Assembly (NCBI GenBank): GCA_009783975.1
Contig: WRCL01000138.1
Coordinates: 1 to 5,817 of the forward strand
Source of the DNA: Micrococcales bacterium
Lineage (GTDB): Bacteria; Actinomycetota; Actinomycetes; Actinomycetales; Cellulomonadaceae
Length of the DNA stretch: 5,817 nt
Reading direction: 5' to 3'
Translations under genes and position numbers: made by a program
The notes under the pieces: model-generated
What the model saw: only the letters and a program-made list of their open reading frames with translations
What the model was told of the DNA's origin: nothing
The model's database searches: none
Shown here: positions 1 to 4,641 of the stretch, one piece after another
Numbering within the stretch: position 1 is the first letter of the stretch
How the letters are laid out: every line of letters starts with the position of its first letter

Positions 1-161
1 CTGGCCGACGTCGATTCGCTCGCTGAGGTCGATGCTGATTCGGATTCGCTGGTCGAGGTCGAGGCGCTAGCCGACTGTGAGGTTGATTCGCTGGTCGAGG
101 CCGACGTCGACTCGCTGGTGGACTCGGACGTCGACGCACTCGTCGAGGTCGACTCGCTGGC
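1..161 (-). pseudogene. In-frame continuation of the serine-rich repeat beyond the TGA, open to the window edge
   Basis: Reading on from the TGA at 164-162 in the same frame gives about 53 more codons of uninterrupted Ser-x repeat (A-S-E-S-T-S-T-S-A-S-T-S-E-S and so on). It has the same residue choices and codon style as the upstream tract. It has no start of its own and is most simply the distal part of the same stalk, cut off by a nonsense change or a sequencing error. The C-terminus, where a sortase motif or other anchor would be expected, lies outside the window. Confidence 0.65.
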
Positions 162-333
162 TCACTCGGACGTCGACTCGCTGGCTGACTCGGATGTCGA
201 TTCGCTGGCCGACGTCGATTCGCTCGCTGAGGTCGATGCTGATTCGGATTCGCTGGTCGAGGTCGAGGCGCTAGCCGACTGTGAGGTTGATTCGCTGGTG
301 GAGGCGGACGTCGACTCGCTGGTGGACTCGGAC
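1..333. repeat. Long direct repeat, 204-bp period, bracketing the TGA
   Basis: Positions 1-129 match 205-333 with two mismatches (96/300 and 102/306), and the first 95 bp are identical. The period of 204 bp is 68 codons, so frame and Ser-x register are kept. The TGA at 162-164 lies between the two copies. A copy may extend beyond the left edge. Confidence 0.9.
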
Positions 334-432
334 TGGCTTGTCGATGTGGAGGCGGACTCGCTGGCGGACGCGGATGTCGACTCGCTCGCGGACTCGGACG
401 TCGACGCACTCGTCGAGGTCGACTCGCTGGCT
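121..432. repeat. 42-bp exact direct repeat at 121-162 and 391-432, bracketing the TGA
   Basis: The two copies are identical over 42 bp and 270 bp apart (90 codons). The identity ends exactly at the base that creates the stop: C at 163, where the second copy has G at 433 and encodes Ser (TCA) on the minus strand. Confidence 0.88.
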
Positions 433-1796
433 GACTCCGAGGCGGACTGGCTGGTAGACGTGGATGCCGAGTCGGACTGGCTGGCCGAGGTCGATTCGCT
501 CGTCGACTCCGAGGTCGATTCGCTGGCCGATGCCGATTCGCTTGCAGAGGCCGACTCTGACGTTGATTCGCTGGCAGAGGTCGATGTGCTGGCCGATGTC
601 GACTCGCTGGTGGACTCGGACTGGCTGGTCGACGCGGAGGCGGACTGGCTTGTCGAGGTTGATTCGCTGGCCGATGCCGATTCGCTTGCAGAGGCCGACT
701 CGGACGTTGATTCGCTGGCAGAGGTTGAAGCACTTGCCGATGCTGACTCGCTGACGCTGGTTGAGGTGCTGGCTGAGGCTGACTCGCTTGCGCTCGTCGA
801 TGCGCTCGTTGAGTCCGATGCGGTGCTTGAGTTGCTCTGGGAGCCGGCGTCGGACTGCGAGGCAGAGATGCTCTGGCTGGTCGAGGTGCTCGTGCTGGCC
901 GAGATGCGCTCGGAAGTTGACTGGCTCTGGCTTGCCGATGTGCTCTGGCTGGTCGACTGGCTCTGGCTTGCCGATACGCTCTGGCTGGTCGACTGGCTCT
1001 GGCTCTGGCTCGTCGAGGTTGACTGGGACTCGCTCTGGCTGGTGGAGACGAACTGGCTGTTGCCCGGCGGGAGGTTCGTGGAGATGAAGACCATGTTCGG
1101 GGTTCCCACGGGTATCGAATATGATCCGTCGCCCCACGCGGTGATAGATATCTCGGTGTAGACGCTGCCGCTCTTGGCGTAGAACGTCAGGACCGTCCCG
1201 GGAGGGACGCCGTGCGCTGTGACGATCCAGTTGCCTGACCCACCCTGGGGGGTGAGGGTAAAACCAGGTGCGCCATATCCGGACAGGTCCGTCGTCGTGG
1301 TCGCGTTGGATGGGATCTGTGTGCCGGTGGGGCGGCTGCTCGACGAACCGACCTGAGACCCGACGACGCTCCCGCCACCGTTGTTGGAGATTGCCTGGCT
1401 GACGGAGGTGGACTGGCTGAGGAACTCGCTCTGGCTGGTCGAGGCCGACAACGACGCGCTCGTCGACTCGCTCTGGCTGAGCGATGTCGACGCAGACAGG
1501 CTCGCCGACTCGCTCGGGGTCAGCGACGCAGCGGTGGTCGCGGCTGCTGCAGAACCGCTCGTCGAGGTCGAACCGCTCGTGCTGGTCGACTGGCTGGTCG
1601 AGCCGCTCGTGCTCGTCGACTGGCTCGCCGAGGTCGAGTCGCTCGTCGTCTGCGACGTCGACGCGGCTGTCGACTCAGTCGCAGACTCGCTGGTAGGCGC
1701 GGTGCTCCCGGGGGACAGGACCGCGCTGCCGTCGGTGGCCAACGTCGTGAGCTGCGTCGCGGTGACGTCGTACGAGATAGGTGTGATCCCGGACAT
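162..1796 (-). CDS. Serine-rich repeat protein, adhesin-stalk-like, interrupted by a stop in the repeat tract
   Basis: The frame encodes 544 residues made mostly of alternating Ser-x dipeptides (x = Thr, Ala, Glu, Gln, occasionally Asp). Layout: a short non-repetitive start (1-34), a first serine-rich tract (35-137) with G-S-T-S-Q-S and T-S-T-S-G-S units, a Gly/Ser/Thr linker (138-170), a non-repetitive segment (about 171-247) rich in Val, Tyr, Trp and Gly that looks like a small beta-rich domain, and a long second tract from 249 onward. Two serine tracts around a folded domain is the plan of serine-rich repeat surface glycoproteins, where the tracts are O-glycosylated stalks. Odd points: residues 1-34 show no charged-hydrophobic signal peptide; a TAG lies one codon upstream of the ATG; no Shine-Dalgarno is seen; and the TGA at 164-162 is a one-base change in a repeat whose Ser-x frame continues past it. 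The gene may be a decayed or phase-off adhesin, or a true shorter product. A cell-surface role is inferred. No LPxTG or membrane anchor is seen before the window edge. Confidence 0.72.
   Translation of the reverse strand: MSGITPISYDVTATQLTTLATDGSAVLSPGSTAPTSESATESTAASTSQTTSDSTSASQSTSTSGSTSQSTSTSGSTSTSGSAAAATTAASLTPSESASLSASTSLSQSESTSASLSASTSQSEFLSQSTSVSQAISNNGGGSVVGSQVGSSSSRPTGTQIPSNATTTTDLSGYGAPGFTLTPQGGSGNWIVTAHGVPPGTVLTFYAKSGSVYTEISITAWGDGSYSIPVGTPNMVFISTNLPPGNSQFVSTSQSESQSTSTSQSQSQSTSQSVSASQSQSTSQSTSASQSQSTSERISASTSTSTSQSISASQSDAGSQSNSSTASDSTSASTSASESASASTSTSVSESASASASTSASESTSESASASESASASESTSTSQSASASTSQSESTSESTSASTSTSASESTSESASASESASASESTSESTSESTSASQSDSASTSTSQSASESASESTSTSASTSESASESTSASASESASTSTSQSESTSESTSASTSESTSQSASASTSTSESESASTSASESTSASESTSESASESTSE
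511..726. repeat. 72-bp direct repeat at 511-582 and 655-726
   Basis: The copies differ at only a few bases (for example 516/660 and 558/702) and are 144 bp, or 48 codons, apart. Both encode the same stretch of the serine-rich tract, so a unit duplication within the stalk is likely. Confidence 0.8.
921..996. repeat. Tandem 36-bp repeat
   Basis: The 40-bp stretch 921-960 is repeated at 957-996 with two adjacent mismatches (940-941 versus 976-977), a tandem 36-bp unit. On the minus strand the unit encodes 12 residues of Gln-rich Ser-x sequence (S-Q-S-T-S-Q-S-x-S-A-S-Q), differing in sidechain choice from the Glu/Ala-rich part of the tract nearer position 1. Confidence 0.8.
1053..1385 (-). other. 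Non-repetitive domain between the two serine-rich tracts
   Basis: Residues 138-248 of the serine-rich protein. After a low-complexity linker comes G-Y-G-A-P-G-F-T-L-T-P, N-W-I-V-T-A-H-G-V-P-P-G, T-V-L-T-F-Y-A-K-S-G, Y-T-E-I-S-I-T-A-W-G-D-G-S-Y-S-I-P and N-M-V-F-I-S-T-N-L-P-P-G. The alternating hydrophobic/polar strands with Gly/Pro turns suggest about six or seven beta strands, as in an Ig-like or lectin-like sandwich. There is no Cys. It would be the candidate binding head or spacer of an adhesin. I do not recognise the family. Confidence 0.5.
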
Positions 1797-1934
1797 GGTC
1801 TACAGCCGATGCCCGTGGCGTGCGGTGACAGGTTGTGTCGGAGAAACCACCGTCAACCTCCAGCTGTTCGGACCTGACCTGTGATGCTGGGCGCGTACCG
1901 GGTGGCACGCCCCGTGCCGCACAACCGGCGGTGC
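1797..1934. other. Spacer upstream of the serine-rich protein gene
   Basis: These 138 bp hold the hairpin described above and a minus-strand TTGACG (1856-1851) that resembles a -35 box. I see no good -10 hexamer 16-18 bp after it, no Shine-Dalgarno before the ATG at 1796, and no signal-peptide-like sequence in any minus-strand frame. Whether the serine-rich gene has its own promoter cannot be settled from this. Confidence 0.5.
1898..1928 (-). terminator. Possible hairpin after the HATPase gene
   Basis: GGCACG (1904-1909) and CGTGCC (1913-1918) make a perfect 6-bp stem with a 3-nt loop, flanked by CCGG on each side (1898-1901 and 1925-1928), which could extend the pairing with mismatches. It starts about 7-17 nt after the HATPase stop. 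There is no T-run. If functional it would separate the signalling operon from the serine-rich gene, but the evidence is pairing alone. Confidence 0.3.
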
Positions 1935-2363
1935 TCAGCCTGGCGGGGTCTGGCCCAGCCGCCGCACCATGTGCCAGTGGTTCGTGTCGTCCACCCGCCT
2001 GAACTCGATCTGGTCGAGCAGGGCCTCAGCGATGGGCAGCCCGCGTCCGCCTTCGGCGTCTTCCCCGGGCATGGCCTTGCCTTGTGCGGGCGTGAACACC
2101 TGGCCGGTGTCATCAAGCTCGGCCTCGATCTCGTCCTCGCGAACCCGGATGGTGAACTTCCACCGGACCTCGCCTGCGGGCCGCCCATATTCGACGACGT
2201 TGTTGGCGATCTCGATGATTGCTGTCTCGAACAGCATGACGTCCATCGGGTCGAGACTGGGGTGCTCCTCGACGGCTTGTGCCAGCAAGGTGTGGACGGC
2301 ATCGAGCTGGTCGGGCACCGCGAACCCCTCCAGCTCATACCCTGGCGCGGCGTCACCAGTCAT
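1935..2363 (-). CDS. HATPase serine kinase / anti-sigma factor (RsbW/SpoIIAB-like)
   Basis: This 142-residue GHKL ATPase is the switch component: it should phosphorylate the STAS protein and, when free, hold a target such as a sigma factor. The fold can be followed from a beta strand and helix at 12-34 to the N-box helix F-E-T-A-I-I-E-I-A-N-N-V-V-E-Y-G (45-60), with Glu51 as likely catalytic base and Asn55 as Mg ligand. The strand I-E-A-E-L-D-D-T-G (79-87) is the G1 box with Asp85, P-A-Q-G-K (92-96) lies in the ATP lid, and G-G-R-G-L-P-I-A (105-112) is the G2 box. The last strand is W-H-M-V-R-R-L. All ATP-binding motifs are intact. The ATG at 2363 has AAGAGG 6 nt upstream and lies inside the end of the STAS gene (11-bp overlap), pointing to translational coupling and matched stoichiometry. 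No sigma factor lies within the window, so its target is unknown; in actinobacteria such kinases often act on distant or non-sigma targets. Confidence 0.9.
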   Translation of the reverse strand: MTGDAAPGYELEGFAVPDQLDAVHTLLAQAVEEHPSLDPMDVMLFETAIIEIANNVVEYGRPAGEVRWKFTIRVREDEIEAELDDTGQVFTPAQGKAMPGEDAEGGRGLPIAEALLDQIEFRRVDDTNHWHMVRRLGQTPPG

Positions 2364-2685
2364 GGCGCGCCTCTTCGACCGTTGGGTACGGGGAGAGGAT
2401 CCGGTCGAGGTTCGTCAGCTTGAGCACCGCGAGCACCTGGCTGCCCGCGGCGGCGACGCGCAGGTCACCGTCGTTTCCGCGCGCTTTCTTCAGCCCGCCG
2501 ATGAGCGCGCCCAGGCCAGAGGAGTCGATGAAGTCGACCGCGTGCAGGTCGACGACCAGGCGGGCCTTGTCCGCGGCGACGAGGTCGTCGACCCGCGCGG
2601 TGAACAACGGTGCCGAGACGAGGTTGAACTTGCCTTCGGGTGTGAGCACCACATATGTGCCCTGGTCGGTCTCCTCGAAGCTCAT
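2353..2685 (-). CDS. STAS-domain anti-anti-sigma factor (RsbV/SpoIIAA-like)
   Basis: This 110-residue single-domain protein has the size and layout of RsbV/SpoIIAA. It should bind and sequester the HATPase encoded next when unphosphorylated, and lose affinity when phosphorylated by it. Visible features are the N-terminal strands (T-Y-V-V-L-T-P-E-G-K-F-N-L, 10-22), the core strand A-R-L-V-V-D-L (41-47), and the signature V-D-F-I-D-S-S-G-L-G (50-59). Ser55, the residue right after Asp54, aligns with phosphorylated Ser58 of SpoIIAA and Ser56 of RsbV. L-R-V-A-A-A (75-80) and V-L-K-L-T-N-L-D-R-I-L (87-97) follow. The ATG at 2685 is chosen because AAGGAG lies 7 nt upstream (2693-2698) and the STAS fold begins here; an upstream in-frame ATG at 2772 would add an Arg/Pro-rich extension overlapping the phosphatase gene and is unlikely. 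It starts 22 bp after the phosphatase stop and overlaps the next gene by 11 bp, so it should be made together with both partners. Confidence 0.92.
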   Translation of the reverse strand: MSFEETDQGTYVVLTPEGKFNLVSAPLFTARVDDLVAADKARLVVDLHAVDFIDSSGLGALIGGLKKARGNDGDLRVAAAGSQVLAVLKLTNLDRILSPYPTVEEARHDW

Positions 2686-2692
2686 CAGAGTG

Positions 2693-2698
2693 CTCCTT
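2693..2698 (-). promoter_or_regulatory. Ribosome binding site that fixes the STAS start
   Basis: AAGGAG lies 7 nt before the ATG at 2685, inside the 22-bp gap after the phosphatase stop. It is the strongest Shine-Dalgarno in the window and argues against the longer upstream start. It may also let the STAS protein be made in excess of the phosphatase. Confidence 0.75.
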
Positions 2699-2707
2699 CG
2701 TCTTCGA

Positions 2708-3910
2708 TCAGGCTGCCGCGGCTGCGGGTTGCGGGGACGGGGCCACCCGCCTGACGGCAAGAGCCGTGACATCGTCGGTTGCCGCGTGGGACACGGCGAA
2801 GTCGACGATGCGGTCGACGATCTGCCGGCAGGTCAACGTGGGGTCCAAGATGGCGTGCAGCTTGGCCTCGGCCGCCTCGAACGAGTCGTCGAACACGTCG
2901 AACACTCCGTCGGAGACGATGATGAGCAGCTCGTCGGGGGCCAAGACGTCCGTGGCCTTGACCCAGTCGTCCTCCAGTGGGGCGCCCAACGGCACATACT
3001 CTTGGTACAACCGGCGGTACCCGCGCTGCGAGGCGATGATCGCCAGCCCGTGACCTGCGTCGACGTAGTCGATCACACCGGTCGACGGGTACAGCTGGGC
3101 CACCCACAACGTCGAGAACCGGTTGTTGGCCTCAAGGTCGTGGTGGGTGGTTGTCGACGTGCGTGCGACAGCGTCGCTGACGTCGGTGTACCGCGAGTGC
3201 CCACGCAGCACCGCGCGCACCTCAGATGCGATGAGGGCGGCGGCCAGGCCTTTGCCCATGACGTCGCCGAGGACGACCTCGAGCCGTTTGGCGCCGCCGT
3301 CGGGCGGTTCGACGGCGAACCAGTCGAAGTAGTCGCCACCGGCCTCGCGGGCGGGCTGCACACGTCCGGCGACCTCGACACCAGCGATGTCTGGCGCTGA
3401 TGTGGGCAGCATGAGCTGTTGGACCTGCCCAGCCAGCTCCATCTCTTCTTGGACGGCGAGCTCACGTTCGAGCAGCGCGCCAAGGTCGGCGAGCATCTCA
3501 CGCTGCTGGCGGCCCAGAGTCCGCGGCACGAAATCGAGGATGCACAAGGCCCCGACGTTCCGCCCGCTCTGGCCGCGCACGGGGAACCCGGCGTAGAAGC
3601 GGACCCGCGGCGGGCCGGCCACAGCCGGGATGTAGGAGAACCGGTCGTCCTCGCGCAGGTCGCGGACCTCGAGGATCTCGTCTTGCAGGACGGTCACGCG
3701 GCAGACCGAGTCCTCGACCGGCATCTCGCCTGTGGGGATACCGACGGACGCGACGGTGAACTGCGAGTCGTTGCCGATGAGGTTCAACGCGGCGATCGGT
3801 GCGCCGAAGATCGCCTGTGCCAGGCGCACGACACGGTCGTACCGGTCCGCCGGGACGTCGTGCGCGAGGGCTTCTGCCTCCTGCCGGCCCGTGCCTGGAG
3901 GCATCTTCAT
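2708..3910 (-). CDS. GAF domain-PP2C (SpoIIE-type) serine phosphatase
   Basis: This 400-residue cytoplasmic protein phosphatase would dephosphorylate the STAS protein encoded next. Residues about 22-150 form a GAF sensor: I-A-A-L-N-L-I, D-S-V-C-R (Cys70), R-D-L-R-E-D-D-R-F, R-F-Y-A-G-F-P-V (104-111) and V-G-A-L-C-I-L-D (Cys123), the subtype seen before GGDEF and SpoIIE domains. A helical linker follows (about 134-168) with the A-G-Q-V-Q-Q-L-M-L-P motif typical of SpoIIE/RsbU switch helices. The PP2C domain (about 174-389) has A-G-G-D-Y-F-D (190-196), G-D-V-M-G-K-G (215-221), D-A-G-H (284-287), S-D-G-V-F-D (333-338) and T-D-D-V-T (378-382). Asp193, Asp216, Asp334 and Asp380 are the expected metal ligands, so the enzyme looks active. 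The ATG at 3910 is chosen because of the ATGA overlap with the upstream gene; the frame is open further upstream but inside that gene. The Ala/Pro-rich tail (391-400) is probably disordered. There are no membrane segments, so input is likely a cytosolic ligand or redox state. Confidence 0.93.
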   Translation of the reverse strand: MKMPPGTGRQEAEALAHDVPADRYDRVVRLAQAIFGAPIAALNLIGNDSQFTVASVGIPTGEMPVEDSVCRVTVLQDEILEVRDLREDDRFSYIPAVAGPPRVRFYAGFPVRGQSGRNVGALCILDFVPRTLGRQQREMLADLGALLERELAVQEEMELAGQVQQLMLPTSAPDIAGVEVAGRVQPAREAGGDYFDWFAVEPPDGGAKRLEVVLGDVMGKGLAAALIASEVRAVLRGHSRYTDVSDAVARTSTTTHHDLEANNRFSTLWVAQLYPSTGVIDYVDAGHGLAIIASQRGYRRLYQEYVPLGAPLEDDWVKATDVLAPDELLIIVSDGVFDVFDDSFEAAEAKLHAILDPTLTCRQIVDRIVDFAVSHAATDDVTALAVRRVAPSPQPAAAAA

Positions 3911-4335
3911 CGTTGCACCTGCGACATCTCGTCGAGGATGGGTTCGATGTCGATGACCGAGCGCCGGGTCGCCGCCCACCCCATCCCCAGCGAGGTGCCG
4001 CGTGTGGTGATGAGCACGACCAGCGCCTCGGGGTGGTTGGGCATGACCATCATGAAGTGGATGGTGTTGCGCGTGGTCATCTGCATCTCTTCGACGAGGC
4101 GTTCGCTCGGGTCCCCACGGCTGGCCGTGATGAGGTCTTCGACGTGGTGGACCGTCGGCCCACGGAACATCTGCACTGACGCGGTGGCGATCGCTTCGAT
4201 GTACTCAGGCGTGAAGTACGGCACGTGCTGGGCCACCCCGATCAGCCCTCCGTCGCGCAGGTCCGCCACTGCACACCCGAGCCCTCCTTCGACCTCACGA
4301 AGGACTGACTCCATCACGTCATCTAGGCTGCTCAC
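3907..4335 (-). CDS. Small Roadblock/LC7-like regulatory protein, first gene of the signalling unit
   Basis: This 142-residue soluble protein opens the signalling operon. I assign it to the Roadblock/LC7 (MglB-like) fold tentatively. The pattern is an N-terminal helix (residues 4-17), a strand/turn G-C-A-V-A-D-L-R-D-G-G-L-I-G-V-A (20-35), a long helix (42-58), a central V-E-D-L-I-T segment (65-70), then paired strands H-F-M-M-V-M-P (93-99) and A-L-V-V-L-I-T-T-R (104-112), and a closing helix (120-137). In bacteria these proteins usually form dimers that scaffold or modulate small GTPases or sensor complexes, and some sit beside regulatory gene clusters. No enzyme residues are apparent. The GTG at 4335 is preferred because the frame upstream has non-protein composition and a -10 element sits 7 nt before it; an alternative ATG lies at 4314, also without a Shine-Dalgarno. 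Its TGA overlaps the phosphatase ATG (ATGA), so it is likely a partner or regulator of that phosphatase. That role is inferred. Confidence 0.7.
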   Translation of the reverse strand: MSSLDDVMESVLREVEGGLGCAVADLRDGGLIGVAQHVPYFTPEYIEAIATASVQMFRGPTVHHVEDLITASRGDPSERLVEEMQMTTRNTIHFMMVMPNHPEALVVLITTRGTSLGMGWAATRRSVIDIEPILDEMSQVQR

Positions 4336-4342
4336 GCGCCAG

Positions 4343-4348
4343 ACCGTA
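4343..4348 (-). promoter_or_regulatory. Candidate -10 element for a leaderless transcript of the signalling operon
   Basis: The minus strand reads TACGGT, matching the actinobacterial TANNNT -10 consensus, then 7 nt, then the GTG start at 4335. This is the spacing expected when transcription starts on the first base of the start codon. It fits with the absence of any Shine-Dalgarno before that GTG. No recognisable -35 box is found 16-18 bp upstream (the sequence there is CAGCAC/ACAGCA), which suggests either an activated promoter or chance. Confidence 0.4.
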
Positions 4349-4367
4349 GCGCAGTCTTTCTCAGCGT

Positions 4368-4408
4368 GCTGTCTGGCATGACAGCGATCGTCGTCGGGTT
4401 TGACAGCG
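4368..4408. promoter_or_regulatory. Candidate operator: inverted repeat plus direct repeat of GACAGC half-sites
   Basis: GCTGTC (4368-4373) and GACAGC (4380-4385) form a perfect 6-bp inverted repeat around a 6-bp centre. A second longer copy, TGACAGCG, occurs at 4379-4386 and again at 4401-4408, exactly 22 bp apart, which is about two helical turns and so on the same DNA face. Relative to the predicted leaderless transcription start at 4335, the inverted repeat spans about -33 to -50 and covers where a -35 box would sit. The position suits a repressor or class II activator. The binding protein is unknown. Confidence 0.35.
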
Positions 4409-4604
4409 TCGTCGGCGGGCGTCTTTCCGCTGCGTCGCTCCCCTGGGTAGTGCCGTGCGCACGGTGGGCGGCACGGGTGGGCCGGCGGGTCATCCCAGGT
4501 ATCTGGTGTTCTTGTGCACGCACGAGGCCGCGCCTGCCCGCACCGCGCGGTGCCCGGCCACGTATGCCGGTCGTGGCAGCCGACGGCGTCTCGTGTTCGG
4601 CTCT

Positions 4605-4627
4605 GCCCGTCCCCGCCCCCGACGGAC
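4605..4627 (-). terminator. Possible weak hairpin after the metal transporter operon
   Basis: On the minus strand a 7-bp stem, GTCCGTC (4627-4621) against GACGGGC (4611-4605) with one G-T pair, encloses a 9-nt G-rich loop. It begins 14 bp after the permease TAG. There is no T-run, which is common for actinobacterial terminators but also means the call rests on position and pairing alone. In such G/C-rich sequence chance pairing is frequent. Confidence 0.25.
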
Positions 4628-4641
4628 AACACCCGAACGGC

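Larger units (their letters stand above)
4336..4641. other. Gene-free spacer between the metal transporter and the signalling operon
   Basis: These 306 bp carry no convincing gene on either strand. The minus-strand reading frame upstream of the Roadblock-like gene is open for about 99 codons, but its translation is a Cys/His/Arg/Pro-rich mixture with no domain character, typical of out-of-gene G/C-rich DNA. The spacer holds a weak hairpin next to the permease end, a 12-bp perfect palindrome CCGTGCGCACGG (4453-4464) flanked by CCTGGG (4442-4447) and CCCAGG (4494-4499), a cluster of GACAGC half-sites (4368-4407), and a -10 element (4343-4348). It therefore looks like the promoter region of the downstream signalling operon. 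Confidence 0.7.

Noticed and set aside
1..432. CRISPR array or mobile element suggested by the repeats
   Set aside because: Repeats are nested, irregularly spaced, in-frame and code for Ser-x sequence; there are no unique spacers, terminal inverted repeats or transposase.
271..1137. Second minus-strand open frame, Arg/His/Gln/Val-rich, overlapping the serine-rich gene
   Set aside because: Frame-shifted reading of the same repeat DNA with unnatural composition; the Ser-x frame is longer, spans both tracts and the folded segment, and matches a known protein type.
118..1161. Long plus-strand open frame encoding an Asp/Leu/Val/Ser-rich repeat protein
   Set aside because: It is the antisense of the Ser-x tract: G/C-rich repeats lacking stops stay open in several frames. 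It has no Shine-Dalgarno, its apparent repeats vanish where the minus-strand protein becomes non-repetitive, and a second plus-strand frame at 1381-1884 simply resumes over the other serine tract.
2686..2772. Upstream ATG at 2772 for the STAS gene
   Set aside because: It would overlap the phosphatase gene and add an Arg/Pro-rich, non-STAS leader, while AAGGAG before 2685 supports the shorter protein.
4400..4428. Plus-strand TTGACA (4400-4405) as a -35 box for a plus-strand gene
   Set aside because: No -10-like hexamer occurs 16-18 bp downstream and there is no plus-strand gene to drive; the bases are better explained as one of the TGACAGCG repeats.
4336..4632. N-terminal extension of the Roadblock-like protein to an ATG at 4632
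   Set aside because: The extra 99 residues are Cys/His/Arg/Pro-rich without domain character and would cover the promoter-like sequences; the GTG at 4335 fits both the fold start and the -10 element.
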